Source: Paramacrobiotus metropolitanus (lineage: Eukaryota > Tardigrada > Eutardigrada > Parachela > Macrobiotidae). Taken from it: 64,000 bases of DNA. The stretch is from assembly GCF_019649055.1 (NCBI RefSeq), contig NW_026570223.1, positions 558,001 through 622,000 on the forward strand, in the 5' to 3' direction. The number at the start of each line of letters is the position of its first letter. The first letter of the stretch is position 1. This document shows, one piece after another, positions 1-9,967 of the stretch. The notes under the pieces are model-generated. The model made no database searches and had not been told where the DNA came from. It worked only from the letters and a program-made list of their open reading frames with translations. The translations under genes were made by a program, and so were the position numbers.

Positions 1-54
1 AGACACCAGTAACCAGCACTCTGTGCGTCGTAAGACATTCTGTTTCGTAACATA

Positions 55-641
55 ATGTTGGCACCAATAATCTGCATATTCGTCATCGCGCTAGCAGAAA
101 GAGCTGTTTCATTGACCTTTCCCTGGGGCACTTCAGGATGCAGTACGTGTAGGCTTGATCAGCTGATTATGCTTAAAAAATTAATTACTATTTCTGTGTC
201 GTATAAGGTGTTGTTCATGCCGTTTTTTACTTATGGTTAGTCGACTGCGGTTTTGGAATGTGTCCGGAAGGCCGGCAGGTCTGTGACATATCACGTGGCC
301 GGTGTGTGTGTCCCAGCGAGCTGCGTCGAAATCCAGGGAGAACACCAAATCTCCCGCAGCTAGTTTCTGGGTGCCGTAAGTATTCTGCAAAACCACCTGT
401 AACCGATAGTACTGTTATATATAGCTATTGTACGTACTTGTAGGCGTAGTTTTTTCTGAACAACAACAAAACGATAACCATAGAAGTAGTTCTAATAGAA
501 ACTAAAACCTACTGTAAAAATTGGTTGCTGTCTTATATTTATTGGTTCTAATGATGCATGGTTACAGTGGACTGTGGATTTTGTCGGGGATACTGCGACA
601 CAAGCCGGAATCAGTGCGTGTGTGGTGCGGCATCACCCTAA
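55..641 (+). CDS. small secreted cysteine-rich protein, three exons
   Basis: Exons are 55-142, 241-375 and 568-641, giving 98 residues. All junctions are GT-AG (donors gtacgt and gtaagt; acceptors ttag and acag) and both introns are phase 1. The N-terminus (MLAPIICIFVIALAERA) reads as a signal peptide. Exons 2 and 3 each carry one copy of a module: Asp-Cys-Gly-Phe, then two or three further Cys and a closing Cys-x-Cys. The 88-nt first exon, the phase-1 introns and the DCGF opening are shared with the genes at 9968 and 12704, so this is a third family member. I do not recognise the family; extracellular role inferred only. No database search was possible. Confidence 0.72.
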
Positions 642-781
642 ATACCAGAAAATTTGAGGCCTGGGACTGGGCGTAGGATTGTGCTGATGGATCGATATTT
701 TGAATTTTTTGGAACAAAACAAGATCCGTTACAGTTATTAGAAATATTGCCGGGTTGCAAAATCCGATCTTCGACCATTAG

Positions 782-1389
782 TATTAGTTACACTCAATCT
801 TCAACTCCTGCACGGGCTGGCAACCCCGTGGAGAGGGGGAGTGTTTCAAGCAGCGAATAAGAAGACGTCTCCCAGTTCAAGTTAAAAACGAAGATTGAGA
901 GTGATTTCCAGTGTTTTGCGTCCGGAGTTGTCCCTTTTACGGGGTAGGTAACGGAGAATCAAAAAAACTTTCATTGTACTGACAAAATTTTATTTTATAA
1001 CTTCAGAGACTGTACTTACGACAGTAAGTACTTAGTATTCTTACGACAGCGTACAAATGTGCGCGATAAAATGAAAGAAGCAAAAATTTATTTTTAGAAA
1101 GTTTAAATTTTTTGAATAGTTAAGATGTGCTTTTGTTTACGGAAATGCATGAAAATAAATTTTTGCCTGTCTATGGCATCAAAGTTGAAAATTGAATTCA
1201 AAATTCAGGTTAGTTTGGTCGGGGTACGTCCACGGCGAAGCTTTACCAGCTATTTAGCTGGTCTAAGCCGTAGACCGTAGTTGCAATTCCGAAGAGCACA
1301 GCGACCAATCACGGCGCAAGGCGGTGCCAATCAGCTCCACGGAGTTACATCTCCCTGCAGGGAGTTGAAGATTGAGTGTAACTAATCAG
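782..1389. mobile_element. small TIR element (MITE-like), 608 bp
   Basis: The two ends are inverted copies: TTAGTTACACTCAATCTTCA near 784-803 reappears reversed near 1367-1387, and similarity continues inward for about 50 bp to CCGTGGAG. TTAG flanks both sides (778-781 and 1390-1393) and may be a 4-bp target duplication. There is no coding capacity. A small internal hairpin (accagctatttagctggt) lies near 1246. Superfamily not assigned. Confidence 0.55.
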
Positions 1390-1590
1390 TTAGCTTACTG
1401 AAGGTTTTTTCTCACGGATAGATGCCATAATGCCAGCTACTCTAGGGTAGTTTTCGGTGTGCCGTTTTCAGAGAGGAGTGGTATAAATTACGTTCAAGCA
1501 GTCATTCAGTGCCTTGTTTTGTGTATACTTGTATACATTCTGTGCAGGACAGTATTTAGCTAATCTCAATAACGATTACGAAAACTTGAT

Positions 1591-1592
1591 TA

Positions 1593-1623
<31 letters not shown>

Positions 1624-1624
1624 C
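1591..1624 (-). repeat. TAA microsatellite at LINE 3' end
   Basis: A run of ATT/TAA trinucleotides preceded by an A/T-rich stretch. In the orientation of the LINE it sits exactly at the 3' terminus, next to the proposed target duplication, as expected for the tail of this class. Confidence 0.8.
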
Positions 1625-1692
1625 ATCAAGAGCAGACAACCCGATTAACGGGACTTCAACGTCTGGTCGGTACAAAAGTAAACAACATAAGA

Positions 1693-4572
1693 TTACGACA
1701 GATCAATCATTCGGAGAGCAAATTTGAAAAAACCAACACCATCAACACTGAGTATCTGCATGTTAACTTTTTGTATGCGCTCGAAAATATCCCTTAAACG
1801 ATAGGCCAACGTGCCTTCTCCGATCTTCTTCTTCGCTGAAGCTTCGATTCTCTTTGGCTTCCGAAGATTATACCGCGGAGTGATATCCGTGAAGTCAATC
1901 ATGTCAACCATGTACTGCGGCGGACGGTACGCTTCGTGGTTGTAGATCTTGTACAACCATACTGCTTCGGACTGCTTCCAACGGTCGTACACAGGCAGGA
2001 TGCGCAATTTTTGGTACAGCTCGGGTGTTACCCGCTCCTTGTAATCAAAAATCGCCCGCAGTGCTTTCCGCTGTGCTTTAGCCAGTTTGCCGCGCAAAGC
2101 CAAAGATGCCGGTGACCACGTATCCGACCCGTAGTCGAAGTGTGGCTGCACACAAGCATGGTAAAGGCTCCTACGCTGGGGCAGATCCAGGCCGTCTTTC
2201 CCGCAGTTAATCATTGCGATGCCGTAGTTAACTTTTCGCAGCACGTGATCTATATGCGTTCCCCACTTCAGATTGCGGTCTATGTAGATCCCCAGATATT
2301 TTACGCACTTCTCTTCATCCATCTGGTGGCCATTGATCATCACCGCTGGAGAAGGTTGGCTGTTCTTCGATTCGGAACAGATGTACATGAGTTTGCACTT
2401 CTTTTCGTTTATGCAGAGGGTGTTATCTGCAAGCCAAGTTGTCACATTTCCAATCTGTACGGTTAACTTTGCTGCAGCTTCTTCTTTCGTACGGCCGATG
2501 CCATACAGTACCGTATCGTCGGCGAACAATTCTGCGTCGTTTCCATTTGGCATATCGTTTACGTACACAATAAACAACACAGGCCCCATCCTTGTGCCTT
2601 GTGGCACTCCCGACCGCACTGGGAGCCAGTCCGACACATGCGCTGTTACTTTCACTCGCTGCTTACGAGACGTCAGGTAGTCGTGAAACCATAGCAACGC
2701 GTTTCCTCCAACTCCAATGGCCTGTAGTTTTTCAAGTAATTTGGCATGGGAAACAGAGTCCAATGCTTTCTTCAGGTCCAGAAAGCATACGGCAGTTACC
2801 TGTCCCTCATCCATCGCTTTTCGCCATTTTTCGGACATCTTCAGCAGCAATGTTTCGCATGAATGGCCCTCTCTGAATCCGGACTGTTTGTCAGAAAGGA
2901 TGTTGTTGGCTTTTAGGGTGGCAACGAGCTGGCTCTGTACAACTTTCTCAAAGATTTTTGAGATGTTGCAGAGAAGCGAAATGGGTCGAAAATCGTCCGG
3001 TTGCTGCGCATTATGCTGCTTCGGAATCGCAATGATATCAGCGCTTTTGAAGATGGTCGGATACACTCCCGCCTTGAGTGACGCGTTGATCATTCCCGTC
3101 AGCGGTTTTGCAATGTGCTTGTTTAGTCCACCGAGGATTTTCACGGGCATTCCGCACGGTCCTGCGCTTTTTCTCCTCTTGGCCATTTGCTGTATCAGGA
3201 ATGATACAGTATCCACGGTAACGTCTTCGAACCTGCAAAGCAATGGGTTAGTACTGCCACCTCCTGAGGGGGCGGCTGGCGCGGTGTGCTCGTTGCCGTG
3301 CAGACCCTGAGCTGCAAAATGTGCGTTAAGGACGTTCGGATCCAAGGTTAGTTCATCGTTCTGCTTCCCTTTCCGAAGTAGCCTGCCCAGCTCGCGCCAA
3401 ACAACTTCCGCTTTATCCTGATTTTGTTTGAAAAACTTTCTTTTCTCGTCCAGTATCATACAATACACTTGCTTTTTCAAGCTGTGGAATTCCGCGTTGC
3501 ACTGCAAGTATTCATCTGTCCCACGGAGCTGACACCTGCGGCGGTAGCACTTGTTCTTTTCTTTAATTAAACTTTTCAGTGACAGACTCATCCAGGGGGG
3601 ATCGTTCTGACGCACTCTCCGGGATCGCAGTGGGAAGCTTTCGTCTACGATCTGGTTCAGTTCTTGGACAAAATTGGTGACAACGTTGTCGATTGGAACA
3701 GACTCATCGTACACATCGTACTTTTCACACACAGTTTCAACTCGCTCGTTAAATGCTTCAAGGGTGGTATGTTTCCATAATCGAAACGTAATCGTTTTGT
3801 GTAGCGGGGAAACTGACTTGTAGGACGCTACAGTTCTGCATAGGCGGTGATCCGAAAAGCACACGTCATCGGCTGGTAGACAGGAGTAACTTTCTGCTGG
3901 TGAACACAGCAACACATCGATCTTTTTCGCACTGTGCATTAACATACCATCGCGTTTTCGTGTGCGACAAGCTATCCTAGTAAATCCCGAGACTTTATCC
4001 TCCAGCGCATGGTTGTTCAGTAAGTCAGAATAATGTCGAAAAAAAGGGGAACAGGGTGATGAAACGTCTATGTTGATATCACCGCAGACAATGTGATCAA
4101 TACCAGGATACTTCAAAAGCATTTCATCCGTATGGTTAAACAGAAACTCAGTATCAATCGCGTTTGCGTCAGGTGCTCTGTACAGAAGTCCCAGTAGTAT
4201 TTTACGTTGTCCGATCTGAAGAAGAACCCACAAACTTTCACAACGGCCACATGTTTCCGTTCTCCGAATTTCCTGGCATGGGATATGGGCAGGAACATAT
4301 ATTAGGAGACCACCACCGCGTGATTTGCCCGATGCTTTCGTACGGTCTTTACGAAATACCTGATAATCAGGGAGCGAGTAGAGCTGATCGGGATCGGTCA
4401 CAGATAAATGAGTTTCCGAAAGGCATAAAATTTTCGAGTGATTATCGTGATTTGAAAGTAACTGATGAAGCAGATCAACTTTGGCATAGGACAGCCCTTG
4501 AACGTTTAGGTGATGGTATACAACGGTCGAAAGCCTACACTGTTTTTTGTTACCCATATTACGAATACTCAC
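1693..4572 (-). CDS. LINE endonuclease-reverse transcriptase polyprotein
   Basis: This is an uninterrupted 959-codon frame. The N-terminal quarter is an APE-type endonuclease: SETHL (catalytic Glu, near residue 55), CGDINID (GDxN, near 165) and SDHRL (near 240). The reverse transcriptase follows at about residues 470-740, with FRPISLL, FLDLKKALDSV, SGVPQGTRMGPVLF and the catalytic FADD box (FADDTVLYG). The C-terminal 200 residues are a basic thumb/connection region containing KYLGIYID. Together these would nick target DNA and prime reverse transcription from the RNA 3' end. The usual Phe in FLDLKKAFD is Leu here, a mild change. The frame is open, so the copy is young or still active. Confidence 0.92.
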   Translation of the reverse strand: MSIRNMGNKKQCRLSTVVYHHLNVQGLSYAKVDLLHQLLSNHDNHSKILCLSETHLSVTDPDQLYSLPDYQVFRKDRTKASGKSRGGGLLIYVPAHIPCQEIRRTETCGRCESLWVLLQIGQRKILLGLLYRAPDANAIDTEFLFNHTDEMLLKYPGIDHIVCGDINIDVSSPCSPFFRHYSDLLNNHALEDKVSGFTRIACRTRKRDGMLMHSAKKIDVLLCSPAESYSCLPADDVCFSDHRLCRTVASYKSVSPLHKTITFRLWKHTTLEAFNERVETVCEKYDVYDESVPIDNVVTNFVQELNQIVDESFPLRSRRVRQNDPPWMSLSLKSLIKEKNKCYRRRCQLRGTDEYLQCNAEFHSLKKQVYCMILDEKRKFFKQNQDKAEVVWRELGRLLRKGKQNDELTLDPNVLNAHFAAQGLHGNEHTAPAAPSGGGSTNPLLCRFEDVTVDTVSFLIQQMAKRRKSAGPCGMPVKILGGLNKHIAKPLTGMINASLKAGVYPTIFKSADIIAIPKQHNAQQPDDFRPISLLCNISKIFEKVVQSQLVATLKANNILSDKQSGFREGHSCETLLLKMSEKWRKAMDEGQVTAVCFLDLKKALDSVSHAKLLEKLQAIGVGGNALLWFHDYLTSRKQRVKVTAHVSDWLPVRSGVPQGTRMGPVLFIVYVNDMPNGNDAELFADDTVLYGIGRTKEEAAAKLTVQIGNVTTWLADNTLCINEKKCKLMYICSESKNSQPSPAVMINGHQMDEEKCVKYLGIYIDRNLKWGTHIDHVLRKVNYGIAMINCGKDGLDLPQRRSLYHACVQPHFDYGSDTWSPASLALRGKLAKAQRKALRAIFDYKERVTPELYQKLRILPVYDRWKQSEAVWLYKIYNHEAYRPPQYMVDMIDFTDITPRYNLRKPKRIEASAKKKIGEGTLAYRLRDIFERIQKVNMQILSVDGVGFFKFALRMIDLS

Positions 4573-4742
4573 TCAATTACGTTTACCATACAATCAATAG
4601 ATGCAGAAAAAAATTTGACGCATTTCAGTACGAACAAACTTAGCCATTGTTGTATGTGGAAGTAAAAAACAGAAGGAAACTTGAGCTGGCGGGACGGAGC
4701 TAGATTTAGCCCGCCAGCATAGTTCCTAACATAGTTGAGATG

Positions 4743-4991
4743 TTGAGATGTTGCAGAGAAGCGAAATGGGTCGAAAATCGTCCGGTTGCTGCGCATTATG
4801 CTGCTTCGGAATCGCAATGATATCAGCGCTTTTGAAGATGGTCGGATACACTCCCGCCTTGAGTGACGCGTTGATCATTCCCGTCAGCGGTTTTGCAATG
4901 TGCTTGTTTAGTCCACCGAGGATTTTCACGGGCATTCCGCACGGTCCTGCGCTTTTTCTCCTCTTGGCCATTTGCTGTATCAGGAATGATA
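4743..4991 (-). pseudogene. detached fragment of the LINE RT region
   Basis: Bases 4743-4991 repeat 2958-3206 in the same orientation; by eye I find no mismatch over 249 bp. It encodes the segment from about SFLIQQMAKRR to the FRPISLLCNIS motif and is cut off on both sides. It lies 60 bp upstream of the LINE 5' end. The left junction carries a short tgttgagatgttgagatg repeat. It is not functional alone. A local template-switch duplication or an assembly artefact are both possible. Confidence 0.85.
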
Positions 4992-6242
4992 ACACCCTTT
5001 AGCGGATTCGGGAAAAATTAAACTTCATGATGATGGTGTACGCATTGTTTTAGTAGTACGGACTTCATTTTTGCCCAAAATAAGCAAATTGCAATAGCTG
5101 ATCAGTTTAGGGCGATGCTTAACAATATTACCAATCAATACAGAAGGAATTTGGGATCGCTGCATGTTCTATGCTTCCAAATGGATGGATCTTCGGATTT
5201 TGAAAGATAGTCTACATCGAGCGCGGTTTGGATTTGGATGGGTGACCACTCTGAGTTCAGGCTGCGAGTGCATGGCCCGCAAGGCTGTGTGCGACGTGGT
5301 TAGTCGGCATCAGCGCTGACCGTACTGAGTGGCGTGTGCGTTTCTTCGACGCCTGGGCTTAAACGGATCCTCCATGGTTCAACTCGCTCGTCGCATCAGG
5401 ATAAAGCACCCGCGCTCCATTCCTCATTCAACTACGGATACGGCCGAACGATACGGATCTTGTTGTCTATAGCGTTTAGTCTGCGTGCTTTATACACGTT
5501 TATGTCAATGCTTATTAGCCATTGTCTAGTGTGCCAGTGCATGGGTCTAATAATGCTTGCAATTCTGAGCTGTGTTGTATCATATGCCTTCTGTAGCGGA
5601 GTTTGATAATGAGCGTGTGTTGTGTTCGGCCAGGTTTAAATTCCCATGCTGTGTATGCAAAACACAGCAGGTTAATGGGTTACCTGCTACCGAGATGAAA
5701 CTATTATTAAATTAAACAAATAAATTTCAACATGTGCAAAGCATGAAAACTCACGGTTGTACAGAGTACTTTACTGAAAGGATGCAGTAATACGGGATGC
5801 CTTTTTTTGTTTATTATCGGTAGAAGTAGCGATCACAGGCTTTGATTACGAAGTTCTGCACAAGGCAACTACTGTTAACACGGATCTGCGAGTAATGCGT
5901 ACTTGTAAGCAAAGCCTTCTGGCAGATGCCAAGGAAGAAAATTCAAATTATACAGACTACAGCTAGCCAATCTAGCTCTTTACAAAGGTCGATAATTTTT
6001 AACTTACTTGTTAGTTTTCTATTACAAATTCCAGACCAATCAATTTTGAAGTATGTCTGCTGGCACAACAGAGTCAGAATAGGAAGAGTAGCCCAACATG
6101 CCGTTGCTCCTTGCTTCCGGTAGAAATTGCGAATTTTCTTTCAGCCCATTTCGAAGTCAAAATTAGAAAACTCTTTTGTTTGACGTGAAATCTGTTGTCC
6201 CTTCCGAGCTGGTTTTGCTAATTGGCGCCGATACATGCCACC
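4992..6242. other. intergenic stretch with a 5S rRNA-like fragment
   Basis: I see no gene here. At 5234-5247 the sequence TTGGATGGGTGACC matches the conserved 3' half of eukaryotic 5S rRNA (loop E/helix IV region), in a context that loosely resembles the rest of that half (about 5220-5275). No 5' half or terminator run is convincing, so it is at best a 5S-derived relic or part of a 5S-type SINE. Confidence 0.35.
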
Positions 6243-8251
6243 ATGCTCAAACGAGCTCATAGTGCCCCGGCTATTTTCGATATTTCTAGAAAGCATAGTG
6301 CTTCGCCGCTCGGTACCAGACGGCGATTTTCTTCTCTCCAGGCCCTACCAACAACAGAACAGAATTCAGCAGGACCATGCGTTCAGCGTAAGAAAGCTGG
6401 AGTATCCGCGGATAACCGACCAGCGATATTCCAGAAAGCCGTTACATTTTTGCGCATGCTGCTGTACATTTGTGACATCGGAACGGACTGGTAAGGCATT
6501 CGAACTGCCGAAAGTTTTTGTGAATATTGATATCTGTGCTTGCACTAATGCCAAGTACCAGCACATGTGATTACGTACGATAGCTTTATTTAAGTATGGC
6601 AATGTACGAAATCATATTATAAATGCCTAAAAGGTACTATCAATCCCCTGCACGTCGTATTACCAATTCTACGCAGTACCGTCTATTACAGTTATAAGAA
6701 GCATCAACCTACTTCAGTTGAAGTTGCTGCTTTTTAGGTACAATGCCGTGAGTTTGTTACTGGGGGGCCATTTTCAATGGGCTGGATTAACACTTGCGTT
6801 TATTTTGATTCCCCAGTGCGTTACAGCGTCGCGAAGTCTTATGCTGTACACCGATATTGTGGAATTTCAGCGGCAAGATATCGACACCATGGAGTCATTT
6901 GCCATACAGTCGGTTAGAAGAAATGGTTCGTGCGAAGTTGGGACTAAAGTTACGGCCACTGATATAAAAATGAAAGCTGGCAGTGGCCGGCATACCAGTT
7001 AGTAGAAAGCAGTTTTGTAAACGTAAAATTAGCAAGAAATTATAAACCTGCTGTGTAAGCCCCAACCAAACCTTTACGACATTTTTTCAGTGTCTCTACG
7101 CGCAATGTTGTCGCAAATACCAACATCAATAATCATCGCGCACATTTTTCAAATGGGTCCCGTGATAAGGTATTGTTTTGCCTACAAAAGGTGGTCACAT
7201 ACACAAAACTTAATAAGTGAACCTTCTTCTGTAGCGTTGTTTTTGTTTTGGTCGTAGGTACATCACTTACCTTCGGCATGGAGAAATTCATTGTCCTTCT
7301 ACCGATAATAGTCGTGTTACAAAATATCAGCTCATAAAATACTTGTTCTGGAAGAACACCAGTACCATCACAAAGCGTTTATGCTTACTGGAAGCTTATA
7401 TGGAGGCACTGCCGCAAATGACCTTACAGCTTTACATCTTGACAAAGCAGGATTTGGTGGAAGAGCTTTTCCGCATTTCTCACGCTGCACAATTTGCCTC
7501 CATTTTTTTCTCCCTGACCTCCGTTGCGTACGGGATTGGTTTCACCAGGCTGACGTCATTTAAAATGAGCGGTCGCAAGTGGAAGAAGTTGATCCTGAAA
7601 GTAATCCACTTGGCTGGCCGTTGGATTCTGATCGGGTTGCGCATGCTCATACTGGTTGCTTTTGCGCAGCGATTCGGGTCATACATTTTCGCTGTATTTG
7701 CAATACATGCTGCGCTGGTGACCATTGCGCTGTACTGCAACTGTTTTCCTCGTTGGAATTATTACGACCTTTTATTACTGCGTCAAGTAGATGTGACCTT
7801 TGACAGTTCTCCACATCAACTGTGGGCTTACCGATGGGAAGTCGTATGGATAAAGGCATTTATGTGGATATTCCACCCCTGGACATTGTTTTTCGATCTT
7901 TGTGCGGACGCGAGAGACCGTGAAAAGGACAATAATTTTTTATGTAAAATCGGACGGGGTACGGTTATGCTGCTTGTTTTTTCATACGGCATTTGCTTTT
8001 TGGAGAACTGCGTCTTATTGGCATTATGGTTGGTACCGTCGGAGCTGTCGTATTCACAGAAGCTGACGGTTTTTCTTTTTGCTACTATCGGATATCTGTC
8101 TGGAATCTTTCTTGTTATGATTTTCATACGGTTTAGCAAACCGCTTATCAGTAGACCTTCAAGAGGAAACTTTACACTGACGCGCTTGCAGGTGCCAGTC
8201 CATCTTTTAGTGGAACGCATTGAAGTGGCGCCCCCCGTAAGGATAGATTGA
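6243..8251 (+). CDS. XK-related (XKR/Kx family) membrane protein
   Basis: Four exons: 6243-6490, 6738-6997, 7091-7169 and 7258-8251, giving 526 residues. The frame is continuous across all GT-AG junctions. The ATG at 6243 sits in an excellent Kozak context (gccaccatg). Family landmarks appear in order: a TM segment with DIGTDW, then FQWAGLTLAFILIPQ across exon 2, HIFQMGPVIRYITYLR across the exon 3/4 joint, and LLEAYMEALPQMTLQLYIL in exon 4, followed by five or six further hydrophobic helices. XKR proteins are plasma-membrane proteins; several vertebrate members are caspase-activated phospholipid scramblases and XK partners Kell. Scramblase activity here is inference. No caspase site was identified. 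The N-terminus (about 65 residues) is basic and Ser-rich. Confidence 0.88.
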
Positions 8252-8569
8252 AGGACACGCTCTAACGCAGTATAAGTATAAATGCCAGAGGTCCGAGAGG
8301 CCCTAAAGCAAAACGGTGTTGTCTAATTTGAATTTTAAAGATAGAGAAGCTGCTATAGCATGTAATCTTTAAAACGGCCTTTTTGTAACTCGGAAATCAT
8401 TTGGATTAGGCATTGCAATGCTTCGTATTTGCAACGTCGTTACCGTGTTTGTTCCTGTTACATGCAGTGGACTTCATAAAAATGTTGCATCCACAGCTGT
8501 ATAGCGCAACGCATCTATGTGGATATTGTGTACTACCTTTTGAAGTTCAGTGTAAGTACTAGGTTTGCA

Positions 8570-8575
8570 AATAAA
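8570..8575 (+). terminator. poly(A) signal of the XKR gene
   Basis: AATAAA lies 319 bp after the XKR stop codon in an otherwise empty A/T-rich stretch and is the first canonical signal downstream. Confidence 0.5.
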
Positions 8576-9967
8576 TCTTTGAATCACCAGTTAAGAAAGA
8601 TTTTTTCGCCAACTTGATACGCTTAATGAAATGCGTAATGGAAAACAACAGCAAAACTCAGACTCCTTCAGTCGTGTGGAAAGACTCGTGCCGTTGAATG
8701 CAGAGCCTAAACACTTCCCTTGGCCTTTTACAACGAATCAGTGATAGAGAAACTTTTATCTTAACTGTTACGGTAATCTGGACGAAATCGAATGCTTATC
8801 AGGAACACCGAACACACAAACTCAGAAATCCTTAAAGGAATTCCAACAGGAGTCCTACACGACCGTCTTACTTCTCACTTCCGATCGTCAAAGTTGTCGG
8901 CCCCAAGATTACGACTCATTTACGAGCATACCACACGTCAGGTCAATATGCACATATAGTACTTCCCGTCAAAGATTATCACCAAAGCACGATACAAAGA
9001 AATTTGTCACACATAAGTAACTAATCGTTAATAATGTATAATATTGAAGTAACACAATTTTTAGTGAACAGCTTGCTGATTACGTGGCTCAGGCCCCTGA
9101 CCGGCATTACATTGTACGAGTACATGAAGAACTCTGTGGTATCTTGCACGAAAATATCTGCTCTCTTGTTTCAGAGTTGAGCAGAAAATTAATCTATACA
9201 TGGAAAACGGTCGCTTTGGCAAACCCTCTTTTTTTCCCATGCAGTTAAGTTTCTGCTGCAAGTAAATTAATTACTCGGCACAATACGCTTTTTCCGTCTG
9301 CTAAATGCTAGTTTTCGATATCCGACTTCACCCATGAAGTGAATTGCCGGCAGTTACAAGAACGGTAGCGCAGTGATTTCATAATTAACCTTCTGTGATA
9401 CAGGAAATGCAATTAGCTGCACCCATTTTTCACGTAAGATATTTGGCATTCATTCAGCAACCGATCGGTACAACTGTAATTGTACTCACAACACAGTTCA
9501 TGGAAAACAGTATAATACTTGGTTCCGGTCTTCGTGTGAAAAAGATATGTGATCGTATGCCACACTGCATTTTTTTCTACGTTCCTATAACGATAGTACT
9601 GTACAGATACGACTTGTAGTAGACGATAAATACCAAATTGAAGTATTTTATTATCAGAAGCATAACTCAGACATTAGCATGTTTTTTTTAGGAATAACTT
9701 TTCTGTGGCGTTATTAAGCTGCGGGCTTTCTCCATGCAGCTTCATGTACAGATAACCGGTTCATATGCTACTTTTACACATATGACATATGCTACATTTT
9801 CAGAAAAAGTTACTGGAACGGATCACGCTCAGTCCGAAGCCGCAGTTAGTGGCCGTTCTCAACACTAGCATCCTATCTGTTACCGCACTGATATACCGAA
9901 GACACGTGGAAATTAAACACGCTAAGCAGGAATATTACTGGAATTAGGAGTGCGGCTTTGGTCAACG
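8576..9967. other. intergenic; start of a tandem duplication
   Basis: I find no gene. From about 9230 the sequence is a diverged copy of 11944 onwards: matching landmarks include the Ctcggcac stretch, aattgccggcag/aattgccagcag, a ttcataattaa stretch and gctgcacccatttt. These conserved blocks lie upstream of the paralogous cysteine-rich genes and may include their promoters. Confidence 0.5.

Larger units (their letters stand above)
1590..4676 (-). mobile_element. non-LTR retrotransposon (LINE), almost full length
   Basis: A single long minus-strand ORF (1693-4572) with endonuclease and reverse transcriptase is followed, on its 3' side, by a TAA-type microsatellite tail at about 1591-1623. The 8-mer AAACTTGA lies directly beside the tail (1582-1589) and again at 4677-4684 just upstream of the ORF, consistent with a target-site duplication that would set the element at about 3.09 kb. 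A TAA-repeat tail instead of poly(A) is known from I and CR1/Jockey-type elements. No separate ORF1 is visible, so the copy may be 5' truncated or belong to a single-ORF clade. Confidence 0.8.

Noticed and set aside
2140-3310. Several plus-strand frames of about 95-197 codons opposite the LINE
   Set aside because: They are antisense shadows of the endonuclease-RT ORF and carry no motifs.
7343-8251. 302-codon frame taken as a complete XKR protein
   Set aside because: It starts at TTG inside exon 4; three upstream exons with matching phases supply the missing TM segments.
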